A DNA stretch of 64,000 nt from Dicaeum eximium (taxonomy: Eukaryota; Chordata; Aves; Passeriformes; Dicaeidae): assembly GCA_013396995.1 (NCBI GenBank), contig VWZP01001425.1, forward strand, positions 174,507 through 238,506, written 5' to 3'. Of the stretch, positions 48,961-59,182 are shown one piece after another; position 1 is the first letter of the stretch; each line of letters begins with the position of its first letter. Under the pieces are notes generated by a model. It searched no databases. It was not told where the DNA came from and was given only the letters and a program-made list of their open reading frames with translations. The position numbers were made by a program, and so were the translations under genes.

Positions 48961-49125
48961 GAAAGAAAAGACAGGATTTGGAAAATGATTAATTTATGCG
49001 CTGGAAGGGTCGAGTTACAAAGGTTTTCACGCAGCCCTGTTTTATTGCGAGTATACGCCGAGATCGGCAAAAAGACGGGAAAGGCGTTTTTGTTATTAAA
49101 GGAAAATACTTTATTGGAGGGATGA
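48787..49125 (+). other. Open frame leaving the gap, 112 codons, doubtful
   Basis: A + frame is open from the gap edge to a stop at 49,123-49,125. Near its start it encodes a hydrophobic stretch ('AFLAMMMVMVIAMITLII') that comes from the GATGGT simple repeat, followed by a basic, charged tail ('ARELKERKDRIWKM'). No family is recognised, the antisense strand is also open, and no start codon context or splice site supports it. It could be the 3' part of an exon whose beginning is in the gap, but chance is more likely. Confidence 0.12.
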
Positions 49126-50089
49126 TTTAGAAATTTACAGTCAATGGAATTTAATTTTATCCTTTGCCTTTTGCTTTATCCACATTTTAATAAAAGAGCC
49201 ACGAAGAATAAGAGTAGCCAGGTGATTGCTGAACAAAGCAGATCTCGAGTGTGAATAGGATTTGAAATCGCTCCCTGTGCCTGGCGGGGCCGCGGGTGGC
49301 ACCCCCGGCTGTGCGCCCGGGCTGGGGGACACTGCGGTGACGACACACGCTTAATGCAAAATTAATATTTCGTCTGCAGGAGGCACAAACTTTGTGGTAC
49401 ATTTTCCCTTCCCCTCTGTTTGCCTACCTGGTGATTTGGGTACTCCTGATCACGTCTTAGGTTTATAGGTGGTTACTGCATGGAGAGAGCGATTTCCAGG
49501 GGAGTGGAGTGCTGCTGGGGATGTCTGCCAGCACCCCGAGGTGGCAGTGACCATGTGTGGTTCTGCAGAACATCACTGCCATTAATTCACTGGGAAAAAA
49601 ACCAAATGCAAATCAACTCCATTAGTTTTTCTTAGGTTCTACCAGGGACTTTAAAAGGATCTACTAATGGGATAACCATATTCACTAGATTGATAAATAA
49701 ATAGAAAATCCCTAATTCTTTCGAGGCATGGGGCTGGAAGCAGCAGATGGAAGTGACTCCAGGGTAACTGAATAAAACCCCTGTGCTGATAGTGCCTGAT
49801 TGATCATAGTGTAGTGCACTAAGAGACAAGGAGTCAGCTGAGGGGAGAAGAGGGAAAAGGCGAGGTGGAGCAGGAGAGAAGTGTAATCCAGTTCCAGCAG
49901 GACAAACCACCTGCCTGTGAGCCCTGCTCTCCAAAGCGTGCCCAGTGTCCCGCACGGCTCTGCCACCCAAAGGCCACGCTGGCCTTCAGCTCTGAGCCAG
50001 CCCAGCTGGTCAGTGTTGGGTTTTCTCTCATGATCCCGCTCTCTGCACTCTCCCTCTGCGCCGTGGCCGCAGGCCCGTCCTGTTACTCC
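49126..50089. other. Unique non-coding sequence, no gene seen
   Basis: The sequence is AT-rich (49,126-49,250 and 49,560-49,830) with a short CpG patch at 49,262-49,345. Minus-strand frames at 49,632-50,263 are open but overlap + strand frames in the same GC-rich patch and show no domain. Confidence 0.45.
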
Positions 50090-50285
50090 GCACTCTGGGC
50101 TACGCTGGCACAGCCTGGTGCCAAGGGCACCGTGCCTGGGGCAGCGTGGCAGCCCAGGGGCAGCGCGGGCAGCCGAGCCCCGAGGCCTCGCAGGGCAGCG
50201 TTGGCCCAGCGCCCGTCGGGGTGCCCGGCCCTCGGCGCGCACCTGCAGCCGTGCGCACGCCATTCCCCGCGCTCGCTCCGCCGTG
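50090..50285. promoter_or_regulatory. Small CpG island
   Basis: About 25 CpGs in 200 bases by eye, GC-rich ('ctcggcgcgcacctgcagc'). It changes abruptly at 50,286 into AT-rich sequence with homeodomain-type cores. It could be a secondary promoter or a CpG-rich enhancer edge. No TATA box or exon was identified. Confidence 0.5.
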
Positions 50286-50580
50286 CCAATAAAGAAGAAA
50301 GGCAGGGATGAGGATTGTTGCTATTGATCTGCCCAAGGGGATCATTAGGCATCAGTATCAATCTACAAATCAGTGGGCCTGTGTTACTTGCTTGGGCAGT
50401 CATTGCCAATTTGTTCCTATTAGATGGCCGAGCCCGGAGGTGTTTGATGAGCAGATTGGGTCTTTATCTCGGCGCTGGAGAGTAGGCAGGCGTGGGGAGA
50501 TGCCACAGCTTTGCAGGATTGCTGCTGTTTGTTTGTTTTCTTCTGCTGAAACCCTTTTCACTTCTCTCTACAGAATTTTG
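50286..50580. promoter_or_regulatory. Candidate conserved non-coding block
   Basis: Directly beside the small CpG island lies a balanced-composition block with an ATTGAT core (50,323-50,328) facing an ATCAAT core (50,358-50,363), which are ONECUT/PBX-like sites on opposite strands. 'gcccaaggggatcattagg' lies between them and 'ccaatttgttcctattagat' follows. It is free of repeats and long frames. A regulatory role is inferred. Confidence 0.3.
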
Positions 50581-51009
50581 TAGGGGCTGAATGTGTTTCT
50601 GCTTTATGGATGGTTTTTCATATCATCAGATTAAACATACTGAGTTTAGGAGAAACTATTTTAAAATAATCCCCTCGCTTTTATTCGGTCTGTTTACCAG
50701 CAGCACTCCCTATAAAAATACATATTCATACCAGATTCTTTTGTTATCCTTTCCAGGTCAGACCCAACATTAGGAACGCAAACAATTTTGCTTTTGCTAT
50801 TCCAGTGCCCATTCCTTGGGATTTATTGAGTTGTGCTTAGTGAGGTGATTGTTTTCACAGTATCTCCCCCTGTGATTTAATTATTTAGGCCACAAAAATA
50901 AAGCTTGCAGATAATATTTTATTTTTGAAGTGTTTTTATGTGGAGGGCAGCCCCAGGGGTTAGTGGCCCCTTGGACACAGCCCTGCTCTGCGCGGTGCCT
51001 TCCAGAGCT
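50581..51009. other. AT-rich unique sequence, nothing recognised
   Basis: The sequence is AT-rich with a small GC-richer segment at 50,940-51,009. No exon, RNA gene or repeat is supported. Confidence 0.45.
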
Positions 51010-51720
51010 GCCTCCCTCATCTGCATATTTGCAAATAAGAAAAATGTTTAATACTATGCAAAACGAATAACAAATTTAGACCATAACAGGAGAATGGAAA
51101 TTAATGGTAAAAAAAAAAGGATCAAACCAGTTCACATGAATGATCTGATCTGACATCAATGTCGTGTTATTTAATGCAAACCTTGATTCTGACTGTTCCA
51201 TCTCTCTCCTCACAAGAGCATCGCGCAGTTTAAACATCTGTCCAGCCGTTAAAGACCCTATTGATGCTGTGTTATTGGATTTCTAATTTCCAGGTTTTGT
51301 CAGGGGGTTTAACAGACTGTATGAGTGTTTATAATTTCTAATGAGTTTAATCTCTAATTTGCCTCCATTACCTGGGACTGTCAAATCCCTTTCTCAGCAT
51401 TTGGTCTGTGAAAATTCAAAATACAGAAATACAGGTTTCTAAAGGACTCGAAATATTTGTCATATCTTTTATATACAAATTTGTGTGCAGTAAACAGAAC
51501 TATACATTCTTATTCTCTTTGAAGATCAAGCCTGATTTTAATCCTGCCTATCTGCTGCAATCACAATATATTACCTAAACCCAAGTTTCTTTGAGGACTT
51601 TTTGGATAGATGTCACTATTTCATTGGAGATAAAATAGGGTGTGTTTTAGGGTACCACATTACTGCTGCCTGATTAGTATTTGATCAAATCCTATCTGTT
51701 TTTTTGTCCCTGAGACAATC
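51010..51720. promoter_or_regulatory. AT-rich candidate regulatory block with POU-type sites
   Basis: About 700 bp of repeat-free AT-rich sequence. A palindromic ATTTGCAAAT lies at 51,027-51,036 (octamer-like on both strands), TATGCAAAA follows near 51,055, and many TAAT cores follow (for example 'taatttctaatgagtttaa' near 51,331). Such clusters are typical of neural or early developmental enhancers bound by POU and homeodomain factors. Function is inference and conservation is untested. Confidence 0.3.
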
Positions 51721-52660
51721 CAGCTCCTCCACATCCGGAGGCGCATTCGCCTCATTCTGTCTGACAAGTGTTTTGTTGGGGAGCAGCGGATCAGATCCGT
51801 GTAAACACGCGGCTGGGGCGGGAGCCCCGCACTTTTAATTTATCATAAACTCCACTGAACTCATTAGCTTTCATCTTTACATCGCACGTATAGAAATGAA
51901 TTCTGAGCTCACTCGGGGAGGCTTTTTTTCCTCTGGAGTTTGCTGTACAAATATTTATGGACCTTTTCCTTTGTAGTAGAGATTCCAGTGGCAACAGCTA
52001 TCACACGACGAACAGCAGCTTGCGACTTAGGGAAGAGGTTGCCAAAAGCTGTTGTTTATTTAGTTGTGTGGCATTTTGTCTTGAAATTTGTTTTGCTACT
52101 ATTTGCAAAAAATACAGAGCTCTCTTGGGAGGAGAAACCAGGATTTTTTGCCTATACTCCAGGAAAAAAAAAAAGGGGAAAAGCCTCCCAGAAAATGAAA
52201 TCTAAGTGCATTTGTATGTACAAACATAACTTTATAATCAGCATATTCTGAGGATTTTCAGAGCAGGAGGCTGCTCACTGCCCATTCACAAAACACACAT
52301 ATGGAGATTTTATGGTAGGTTTTGTTTTAAAGATAATGATTTGTCTCCGCATTGCAGTTGTTTATGTTTCTGTCTATATCTCTTTCTTCACCCCTGTTTT
52401 ATTTAGTAAGGTTTCAGCTGTGAAATTTCTCCATGAAACAATTGATACATTCTCCACACGCTGCAGCGAGGGAAAAAAAGCCCCTTAGATTAATGGTCAG
52501 TGTCTCATCCACACAAATTTGTGTTACGATACTACCGAGAAGCTGCGAATTACTGACAAGATCTAGAATAATTCCTAATGCTGTCGAAGGCTTCATTTTC
52601 TCCTCCGCATGATGGATGAGGCATAAGAAGTGCTTTCTGAGATCGTTAATGTGCATCATT
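51721..52660. other. AT-rich unique interval, possible regulatory content
   Basis: A CpG-containing segment (51,731-51,830) precedes AT-rich sequence. Frames at 51,940-52,251 (+) and 52,414-52,659 (-) are short and featureless. The 52,380-52,660 part is repeat-free, balanced and exon-less, and could be another conserved block, but I cannot support a specific call. Confidence 0.35.
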
Positions 52661-52954
52661 CTGTTAAGTGTTATTAAAGTCCGTCTGTCTTCGGCAGCAG
52701 AAACAATGGCTTAGCCCTTATTTTGTCTCTCTCTTTGCTAAACTCCAAGTGGCTTTTGCTAATGTGGCCTGTTTGGGGCTCTTTCAGCGGCTCCTTTGTA
52801 CCACAGTGTTTCTGTTGGTTTTGGATTTTCCCTTCCAGTTTTATGTTGGCTTGTGGCATGGGAAGGCACGGCGAATTCCCGGTGATTCTGTCCGTAACCT
52901 GTGGATAATGTCCAAGCAGTGCAGGATCCGTACCAAAGCTTCTGTTTAAGCTTG
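52661..52954. other. Unique sequence, no gene seen
   Basis: The composition is mixed. + frames (52,668-52,949) and a - frame (52,674-52,859) overlap, with no recognisable domain. Confidence 0.45.
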
Positions 52955-53210
52955 GAAAATAGGATTGAACTTTCCCTTCGGAAGGCTGCTCCTGCGGGGC
53001 GACGCAGGGCTGTGAAACTGCCCGCTCATTTTCCCCTGGATTAATTGTTTAAAAAGCTGGGAATTGCTGTCTGAGGAGAGAGTGAGCAGGGCCCTTGCTG
53101 GGAGGGAAGCTGGCACGGGGCGGCCCAAACTCGTCCTGTTGGGGCAGAAATCGCTGCCCTGTCCTGGTCCCGCGGGCATCGCCCCGTTCCCCGAGGGGGA
53201 GGAGGCCAGG
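52955..53210. other. Weak CpG-rich patch
   Basis: Roughly 16 CpGs in 250 bases by eye, with two GC-rich parts ('ctgcggggcgacgcaggg' and 'cccgcgggcatcgccccg') separated by AT-rich sequence. It is too weak for a confident promoter call but well above the local background. Confidence 0.45.
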
Positions 53211-54372
53211 CCCAGATTGCAGATGGATCATATTAAATCAAAAGTACTTTTAACCAAACAGAAGAATTCACTTTAAAGGTTTTTAACCTTTCTTAAGAGC
53301 CAATTTTTCCTTAAGCCCTGCGATAATAAAATACAATATAATTTATAGAGCACTCTCCACGGGTATGCATTCCTCCTCTCTTCTGTTTTTTGGTACAGTC
53401 AGATAAAACATCCAACAACTGGGATGATAATCAAGAAAAAACAAAAAGCAACTGATCATAAAGCATTTAGAAATGTAACATTCCTTTTACAAGGGATTCA
53501 GAGATCCTTGGGAAGCCTCTCTTCTATACTTTTAATAGAATTAGAGAAGTGTGATGCACAGCTGGTAAAAGCTCAGTCATCCACAGCGCAGCGAGTTTTT
53601 GAGTATTTAATTTTATATTTGAATAATTCTCCAGATCAGGCTATAATCATGGATGTCATATAAAAAGATTTTTTTCATAAATTACATTATTTCACAGATG
53701 TGCAAATACTTCTGTGAAAAAAATTACATTGATCAGTTTTTAATACCCCCCTGTCTCACCCTTCAGTCAAAAGAAAAAATAGCTTTTTTCCCATCTTTGT
53801 CTTCAGAAAGGTGCTAGATTGTAAACATCTGAAGGAAATGAAAGGGGGTTGGCCAGTCCACCCCAAATTCTTTCCAGATTTTCATTCCTTTCACCAGCAG
53901 CCTTCTGTTCTTGGAGGAGAGGGAGGAACAGCAGAAGAAAGAGAGAGATGTCTCTGTTTCTTATTAAAATCTAAAGTGCAAAGCAGGGGCTGTATTTTGC
54001 TAATTTTCAATCTGCTAATTGGGAAGGGGGTTAGGAGGTGAGGGGCCGTGGGGACACGGGAGGTTGGGTGGGACAAAGCCTGGCCAGTGACACGGCCCCG
54101 GCGGGGACAGCAGGCACCAGGCACAGCCCTGGGCTCGCTGCACTTCGTAATCCCACGTTATAACATCCTGTTTATTTTTCTAATTAGAAAGTGACTCGTT
54201 TCCCAAGAATAAACTCCTGAGAGGCTCGGGCTCTGCCTGGCCGGGCTCACCCTCGGGGTGCCTGAGCCTCGCTCCGGTGTGTGACCGGGGCCCTCAGGGC
54301 GACCTGGCCTCTGGAGCTGCTGTCCCTCCAGCTCTGAGCTCTCTGCCTTTTGGCTGGGCTGAACATGGGAAA
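53211..54372. other. Unique non-coding sequence, no gene seen
   Basis: AT-rich from 53,220 to 53,980, then GC-rich with scattered CpGs from 54,030 to 54,310. No exon, repeat family or RNA gene was recognised. Confidence 0.5.
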
Positions 54373-54422
54373 CAATTAATTAGCAATTAATTAAATTAAC
54401 AATTTAATTAAACAATTAAATC
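54373..54422. promoter_or_regulatory. Homeodomain-site cluster with perfect 11-bp palindrome
   Basis: Within 50 bases the core AATTAA/TTAATT occurs repeatedly. TTAATTAAATT (54,387-54,397) is followed after three bases (AAC) by its exact reverse complement AATTTAATTAA (54,401-54,411). 'caattaa' units lie on both sides. TAATTA is the classic homeodomain core and palindromic pairs bind dimers of paired-type factors. The arrangement is visible. Use by such factors is inference; AT-rich simple sequence is the alternative. Confidence 0.35.
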
Positions 54423-56572
54423 AAGGCACAGGCAATTCCAGAGCACATCCTCACATGCAGAGTATCTGGTTGTCTTGGATATTGTTGTGAATGGAAAAGT
54501 TTGCCCTAATGTTAAATTCAGGGATGGCAATTAAGATAAATGCCAGCTTCCCAGCTCTCTCATCCCATCTCTATGAAGTTCAGGGGAAAGAAAGGCTGAA
54601 AATAACTTTATAAGAGTTACCAAGGTGTCACACCCTGCCTGCTTGGGCTTCAGTCAGAGTTGTCAGCTTGTTTTTCAGGGAATTTAAGTACCAGATGCAC
54701 TTGGAGAAAGCAAGCTAAACATCAGAGTTTATTTTCAATATGCAAGTGGTATAAAAATATGCAAGCCCTGATCTGAGTGCTATGGAAACTGCTCCACAAA
54801 AATGTGGAACGAAAGCTGTTACTGTAAGCGTGGTTCATGTCCTGTAACAGCTGTGACAGCCCAGCACAGCTCAACACTTGTCCAATTACATGAAAATATT
54901 CAAAAGGAAACCTGATTTAAATGAGATCTGTAATAATCTTTAACAATTAGGAAGTATTCCAGTGACAAACACTGTCCCCCTGCCCGGGTCACCCGGACCC
55001 TGCGCTGGGCTCGGCTCAGTGGACGCCGCCTCTCCCTCCTGCGCCAGCTCCAAAAGCATTTTGCAGGGCTTATGTTACAGTTATTTGCAGATTATTTTAG
55101 GTCTGTGTTCTTTTATATCCACTTAGCAACTTGCAAGGAATATTTCAGGAGCAGCCTGGGTTCGATGTGCCCCTTTTTGGGGAGCAGAAGGACTAGGCGG
55201 GGCGGATTTAAAAGCCATTATTGTATTTATGACAGATGGTTTTCAGTTTAGGCAAGAAAGCCCAGATAGACACTAGCACAGAGACAGGAATGTGGACACG
55301 TATCATTAAGCTCTTTCTGTTAATCAAATGCAAGAAATACAGTAAATTCATCTTTATACCTGACCTGTGGAACAAATATGGCCAATGGATATTACCCATA
55401 ATAGGTCTTAAAAGGAACAATTACAGTTTCCCTTTAACTTTCCTGATTTGTTACAAGTTGTATCTATTTCTAAGGTTTTAAGGATACCAACGATTAAAAT
55501 CATCCTACTGCATAAATTTTAGTTGTTTACCATAGTTCATAAGTATAGTGTGATGACCTTTTTCTGGCTTCATAACATCAGTGACTTAATATAATTTAGG
55601 ATCTGAGAGTACAAGTTCCTCAATTCATTTATCATTTGATGCTGAAATTTGTTTAGTCTGGATTGAAGGCCCTACTCAGCTTTTCCTACTGGTCATAGAT
55701 TCTTCGTACGCTGGAAACTGGGAGATCTTTGTGTCTTGTCTCTTTCTTTCAAGTTTGACCAAAAATAGTCATTAAAGACTTCAGAAGCCCCCTGACTTTA
55801 TAAATAAAGGCTCTTGACTGACTCTGATGGGAGTTCCGTGCACAGAACAACCCCTATCACTAATTTTTCAGAATGGGAAAGTGTGTTAATATAGAATACA
55901 CCTTGAATTAAGTGGTTGGTTTTGACTGTATTCCAGACAACTTTTTATGAATGCAATTAAATAGGGAGTTTTAATAGCTTCAAGAGAAAATTGAAATTGT
56001 TCTATACAGATTGTTTATAAATATATAGAGATAGATGATAGATGTAGATGAAAGCAGGAGGCAATACAGTAATTTATTTTAAAAATTCTTCTGTAGTCAG
56101 TGTGAGTGATTTCAAATGGGATGCCAGAATCTCCAAGCCAAAGCTCTCATCTTCTAAGGAATTTCACCTGGAATAAAATGTTGCCTTAGAAATTGTTGAC
56201 GTAATAGTCCCCTTGGGAGCCCCAGAGCAGTCAAAGAGAAATCCAACAATAAATCCAGGGGCCACCTGGATAACTCCCATTAAAGGCTTTTTTTCAGTGG
56301 AAAAAATTCTTTAAAAGCTTAATTCTTCCTAAATGTAAAGTCCAGCGATGGTGTTTCTGTAGAACTTTTCCAGTTGGGTGTTTCACGTTAGGTTTTATTT
56401 GCAGCACTCCCCAGGGCAGTGGGACAGTGACAGCAGCGGTGTTTTCCCTGTGCAGAGCCTGGGACCAGCGAGCCCAGCTGGAGCTGGCCCTGCCGTGCCC
56501 TGCTGCGATCGACCGAAGCTCGCCCAGGCCTGCAGGAGTGGCACTGCTGGGCCCAGAGCAGGGCCGGCAGCT
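54423..56572. other. AT-rich unique interval, no gene seen
   Basis: The interval is largely AT-rich and transposon-free, with a small CpG cluster at 54,983-55,045. Short frames (55,208-55,481) on both strands overlap. An impure 'tagatagatg'-like simple stretch lies at 56,025-56,050. From 56,400 the sequence becomes GC-rich toward the minisatellite. No exon or RNA gene is supported. Confidence 0.5.
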
Positions 56573-56883
56573 GGGCTGGGAATGCTGCTGCACTTGGCCA
56601 TGGGCTGGGAATGCTGCTGCACTTGGCCATGGGCTGGGAATGCTGCTGCAGTTGGCAGTGGGCTGGGAATGCTGCTGCACTTGGCCATGGGCTGGGAATG
56701 CTGCTGCACTTGGCCATGGGCTGGGAATGCTGCTGCAGTTGGCAGTGGGCTGGGAATGCTGCTGCACTTGGCCATGGGCTGGGAATGCTGCTGCACTTGG
56801 CAGTGGGCTGGGAATGCTGCTGCACTTGGCCATGGGCTGGGAATGCTGCTGCACTTGGCAATGGGCTGGGAATGCTGCTGCAG
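56573..56883. repeat. 29-bp minisatellite with 87-bp higher-order pattern
   Basis: Ten full 29-base units and a partial eleventh run without indels. Each starts GGGCTGGGAATGCTGCTG (starts at 56,573, 56,602, 56,631 and so on). The last 11 bases vary: 'cacttggccat' in units 1, 2, 4, 5, 7 and 9, 'cagttggcagt' in units 3 and 6, 'cacttggcagt' in unit 8 and 'cacttggcaat' in unit 10. Units 1-3 and 4-6 are thus identical trimers of 87 bases. Because 29 is not divisible by three, a stop-free unit keeps every frame of a strand open, which explains the long frames in all six phases (up to 332 codons). No gene is called. Confidence 0.95.
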
Positions 56884-58486
56884 CCCTCTCTGTCCTGGGA
56901 GAGCAGCTCCAGCCCCAGCCTGCGGAGTGGAGCGCTGGGGAGCACTCGCAGCTGCTTTTCTCCAGGAAAATGAAACACGGAAAAAGCCCTCCTGTGCCCC
57001 TTGCAGCCCCTGGTGTGCACAAGTAGCCCGGCAGAGCAGCTCAGTGTGCCAAGGCTGGAAGGTGCAGGATTTCCATGTCCGTGTCCCGCAGCATTCCCTG
57101 CCTGGGTGAGGTGTGCAGGGAGCTGCCCAGGCAGGGCCGCTGGAAATGCCGGGGCTGCCTTGGAGTGAGGGATGTGTGTGCTGGGACTCGAGTGCAAACC
57201 AATCCTGTTAGCCAGGGGGTGTGAGGGGAAGGACAGGTACCTCAGCACATCCCGGGGCATGTGCGCAGGGACACGCAGAGTCACAGATGGCGCCCGCTCC
57301 GTGTTCTCCACAATCCCAGCTGGGTTTTGTGCTGCCGCAAAAAGGCACCGCGTGGCTGTGGATTGGAAATATTCAGGGAGAAACAATCATCCCAAAAACC
57401 AGTGGAAATTTTATCACGATTTCATTCTCTATCAACATTTTTAAAAGGCAAAAGGGGTCAAGAATGAAGTGTGTTATTCTTAGTTGTCTGTATTATTAGT
57501 TAACATCAGCTGTCTGCCGATCCCCACCTCTGTGCCCAGTACAAAGGACACTATAAACCACATTTAAAAAAAAAGACACTTGATTTTTGTAGAAATACAT
57601 ATAAAAATAGATTCAGGATCTGTGGGTGTTTACATATGGTCATTTTACAGATTTTCTGGTGGTGGCTGGAAGACAAACTTCTTTTAAACCCTGTGAAATT
57701 AAACATTTCACTGAATTTAACATATTCTAAGTTATACATAATATATATTTTGAAGCATTTTTACACTTTTTTAATACACTTTGATTTTCAACAGTGTCTA
57801 CTTTTCATATATAATGAAGGTATCATTTATAACTATTTTAAACAGTCCAAGCCAGTTAATTATACTGCTTTTTATTTTGAAATGAGATTTGCTCGATCTT
57901 TTGGTTTTGCTTTATTTACCTCATCATTCCCTTATCACCCAGAGCCCTTTTTGCAATTGCATTTATTTAAAATGGTATTTTTCTACTTTTAATATAATTG
58001 TGTTGTTTAGACAAGAGGGTTTTTTTTCTTGTGAGTATTGAGGAATTTGTTTTGCTGCTCTCCCTAGAGCAGTTCAGTATTTGCAGCAATACGTGCAGCC
58101 AAATGGGGAAGATTCCCAAATTATCTGTTCCCATGCTTGGCAGCATGGGACATGCAGACAAGCAGGCACTGCCTCTGTTCCTGTAAGGAGCAGTAAAATT
58201 TGGTGTCATGGATCTGGGCTTACACTGTTTCAGAAGCAATTTCTGTTTATAGGCCACTGTTTTTCTGGACATTTTCCTGTGTTTTTGAGCAGAAAGCAGG
58301 TTTGCTGCACTGAGTGCAGGCTGTGCTGGGTATGGCAGGGCCACATTCTCACTCCAGGATACGGCACGGGACCGTGTGGGATAAGGGCAGCAGAGCCACT
58401 TCTGTTCCTTTGGCCTTGATCATCACCTCCCCTGTCCTCAGAGCCTCCCGTGGGGTGTGGGCTGTGTCTGCCTGCCACAAACAGGG
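56884..58486. other. Unique sequence between tandem arrays
   Basis: GC-rich to about 57,350, then AT-rich (57,420-58,060), then mixed. 57,640-58,000 is repeat-free and AT-rich and might be regulatory. Open frames near 57,172-57,499 and 58,081-58,419 show no domain. Confidence 0.45.
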
Positions 58487-58678
58487 CATCCCATCCCTGC
58501 ATCCCATCCCATGGCATCCCATCCCATCCCTGCATCCCATCTCATCCCATCCCATCCCATCCCTGCATCCCATGGCATCCCATCCCATCCCTGCATCCCG
58601 TCTCATCCCATCCCATCCCATCCCTGCCTCCCATCCCATCCAATCCCATCCCATCCCATCCCATCCCATCCCATCCCA
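58487..58678. repeat. CATCC pentanucleotide array with nested pattern
   Basis: The array is built on CATCC (GGATG on the other strand). 'TGC' interruptions divide it into blocks starting at 58,498 (33 bases), 58,531 (33), 58,564 (28), 58,592 (33) and 58,625 (to the end). Blocks 1 and 3 carry ATGGC, while blocks 2 and 4 carry a TCTC variant. The array therefore has a duplicated two-block unit, with one pentamer deleted in block 3. Spurious Ser-His-Pro-Ile frames arise from it. Confidence 0.95.
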
Positions 58679-59037
58679 GCCCGCAGTGGAGCTCCTTGTG
58701 TGTCCTCTCCTGCCTGACCTGCCTCTGCTCTCCTGCCCTGGCCCCAGGGATGAGCTCCTGCAGGAGGTGGGCAGGTGGCAGGTGTGGAAGGTGAGGTGGC
58801 CAAGGCCAGGGATGGGGGCAGTGGAGTCCCCGGTCCTGAGTGACTCTTGGCTCCTTGTCCGTGTCCTTGCAGCGTCCTGGCTGGGCAGAGCAGGGCCAGG
58901 CCCTGCCTGCTGCTGGGTCCGGGAGCTGGGAGAAGCTGCGTCCCCATCAGTGAAATAATGATGGATGGTTTTCCCGCATTGTTACCAGAACTGGGATTTT
59001 TTCGGTTGGAAAAGCCCTCGGAGGGCACGGAGCACAT
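58679..59037. other. GC-rich unique spacer between arrays
   Basis: A GC-rich segment without a recognised feature. A 214-codon + frame (58,314-58,958) crosses it, but much of that frame is the CATCC array, so it is not called a gene. Confidence 0.5.
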
Positions 59038-59154
59038 GCCAGGGCCGGGCGATCCCGGTGTTGTGTCCCGGTGCCAGGGCCGGCCGATCCCGGTGCTATG
59101 TCCCGGTGCCAGGGCCGGGCAATTCCCGGTGCCAGGGCCGGCCGATCCCGCTGT
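59038..59154. repeat. 35-bp GC-rich tandem repeat, about 3.3 copies
   Basis: Units starting GCCAGGGCCGG occur at 59,038, 59,073, 59,108 and 59,131. The first two are 35 bases. The third is 23 bases because the 'gtgttgtgtcccg' segment is deleted. The fourth is cut off at the ambiguous base 59,155. Each unit contains GATCCCGG or a close variant. CpG density is high (CCGGCCG, CCCGG). Confidence 0.9.
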
Positions 59155-59182
59155 NCATCCCATCCCATCCCATCCCATCCCA
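59155..59182. repeat. Second CATCC tract joined at a single N
   Basis: Immediately after the lone N at 59,155 the sequence switches to perfect CATCC repeats (about five units). This is the same motif as the array 480 bases upstream. The abrupt change at an ambiguous base suggests the tract is truncated or collapsed in the assembly. Confidence 0.85.

Noticed and set aside
47617..49125. 502-codon and 393-codon frames across the gap
   Set aside because: They exist only because 885 Ns are read as unknown codons.
55150..55175. 'gggttcgatgtgcccc' resembling a tRNA T-arm
   Set aside because: There is no matching acceptor stem, anticodon arm or D-arm around it.
56388..57386. Long open frames on both strands (up to 332 codons) over the 29-bp array
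   Set aside because: A stop-free 29-bp unit keeps all frames of a strand open. The translated repeats have no family and both strands are open in every phase, so this is a minisatellite effect.
58314..58958. 214-codon + frame and 197-codon - frame over the CATCC array
   Set aside because: Repeated Ser-His-Pro-Ile and Met-Gly-Trp-Asp strings come from the pentamer. The frames have no independent coding evidence.
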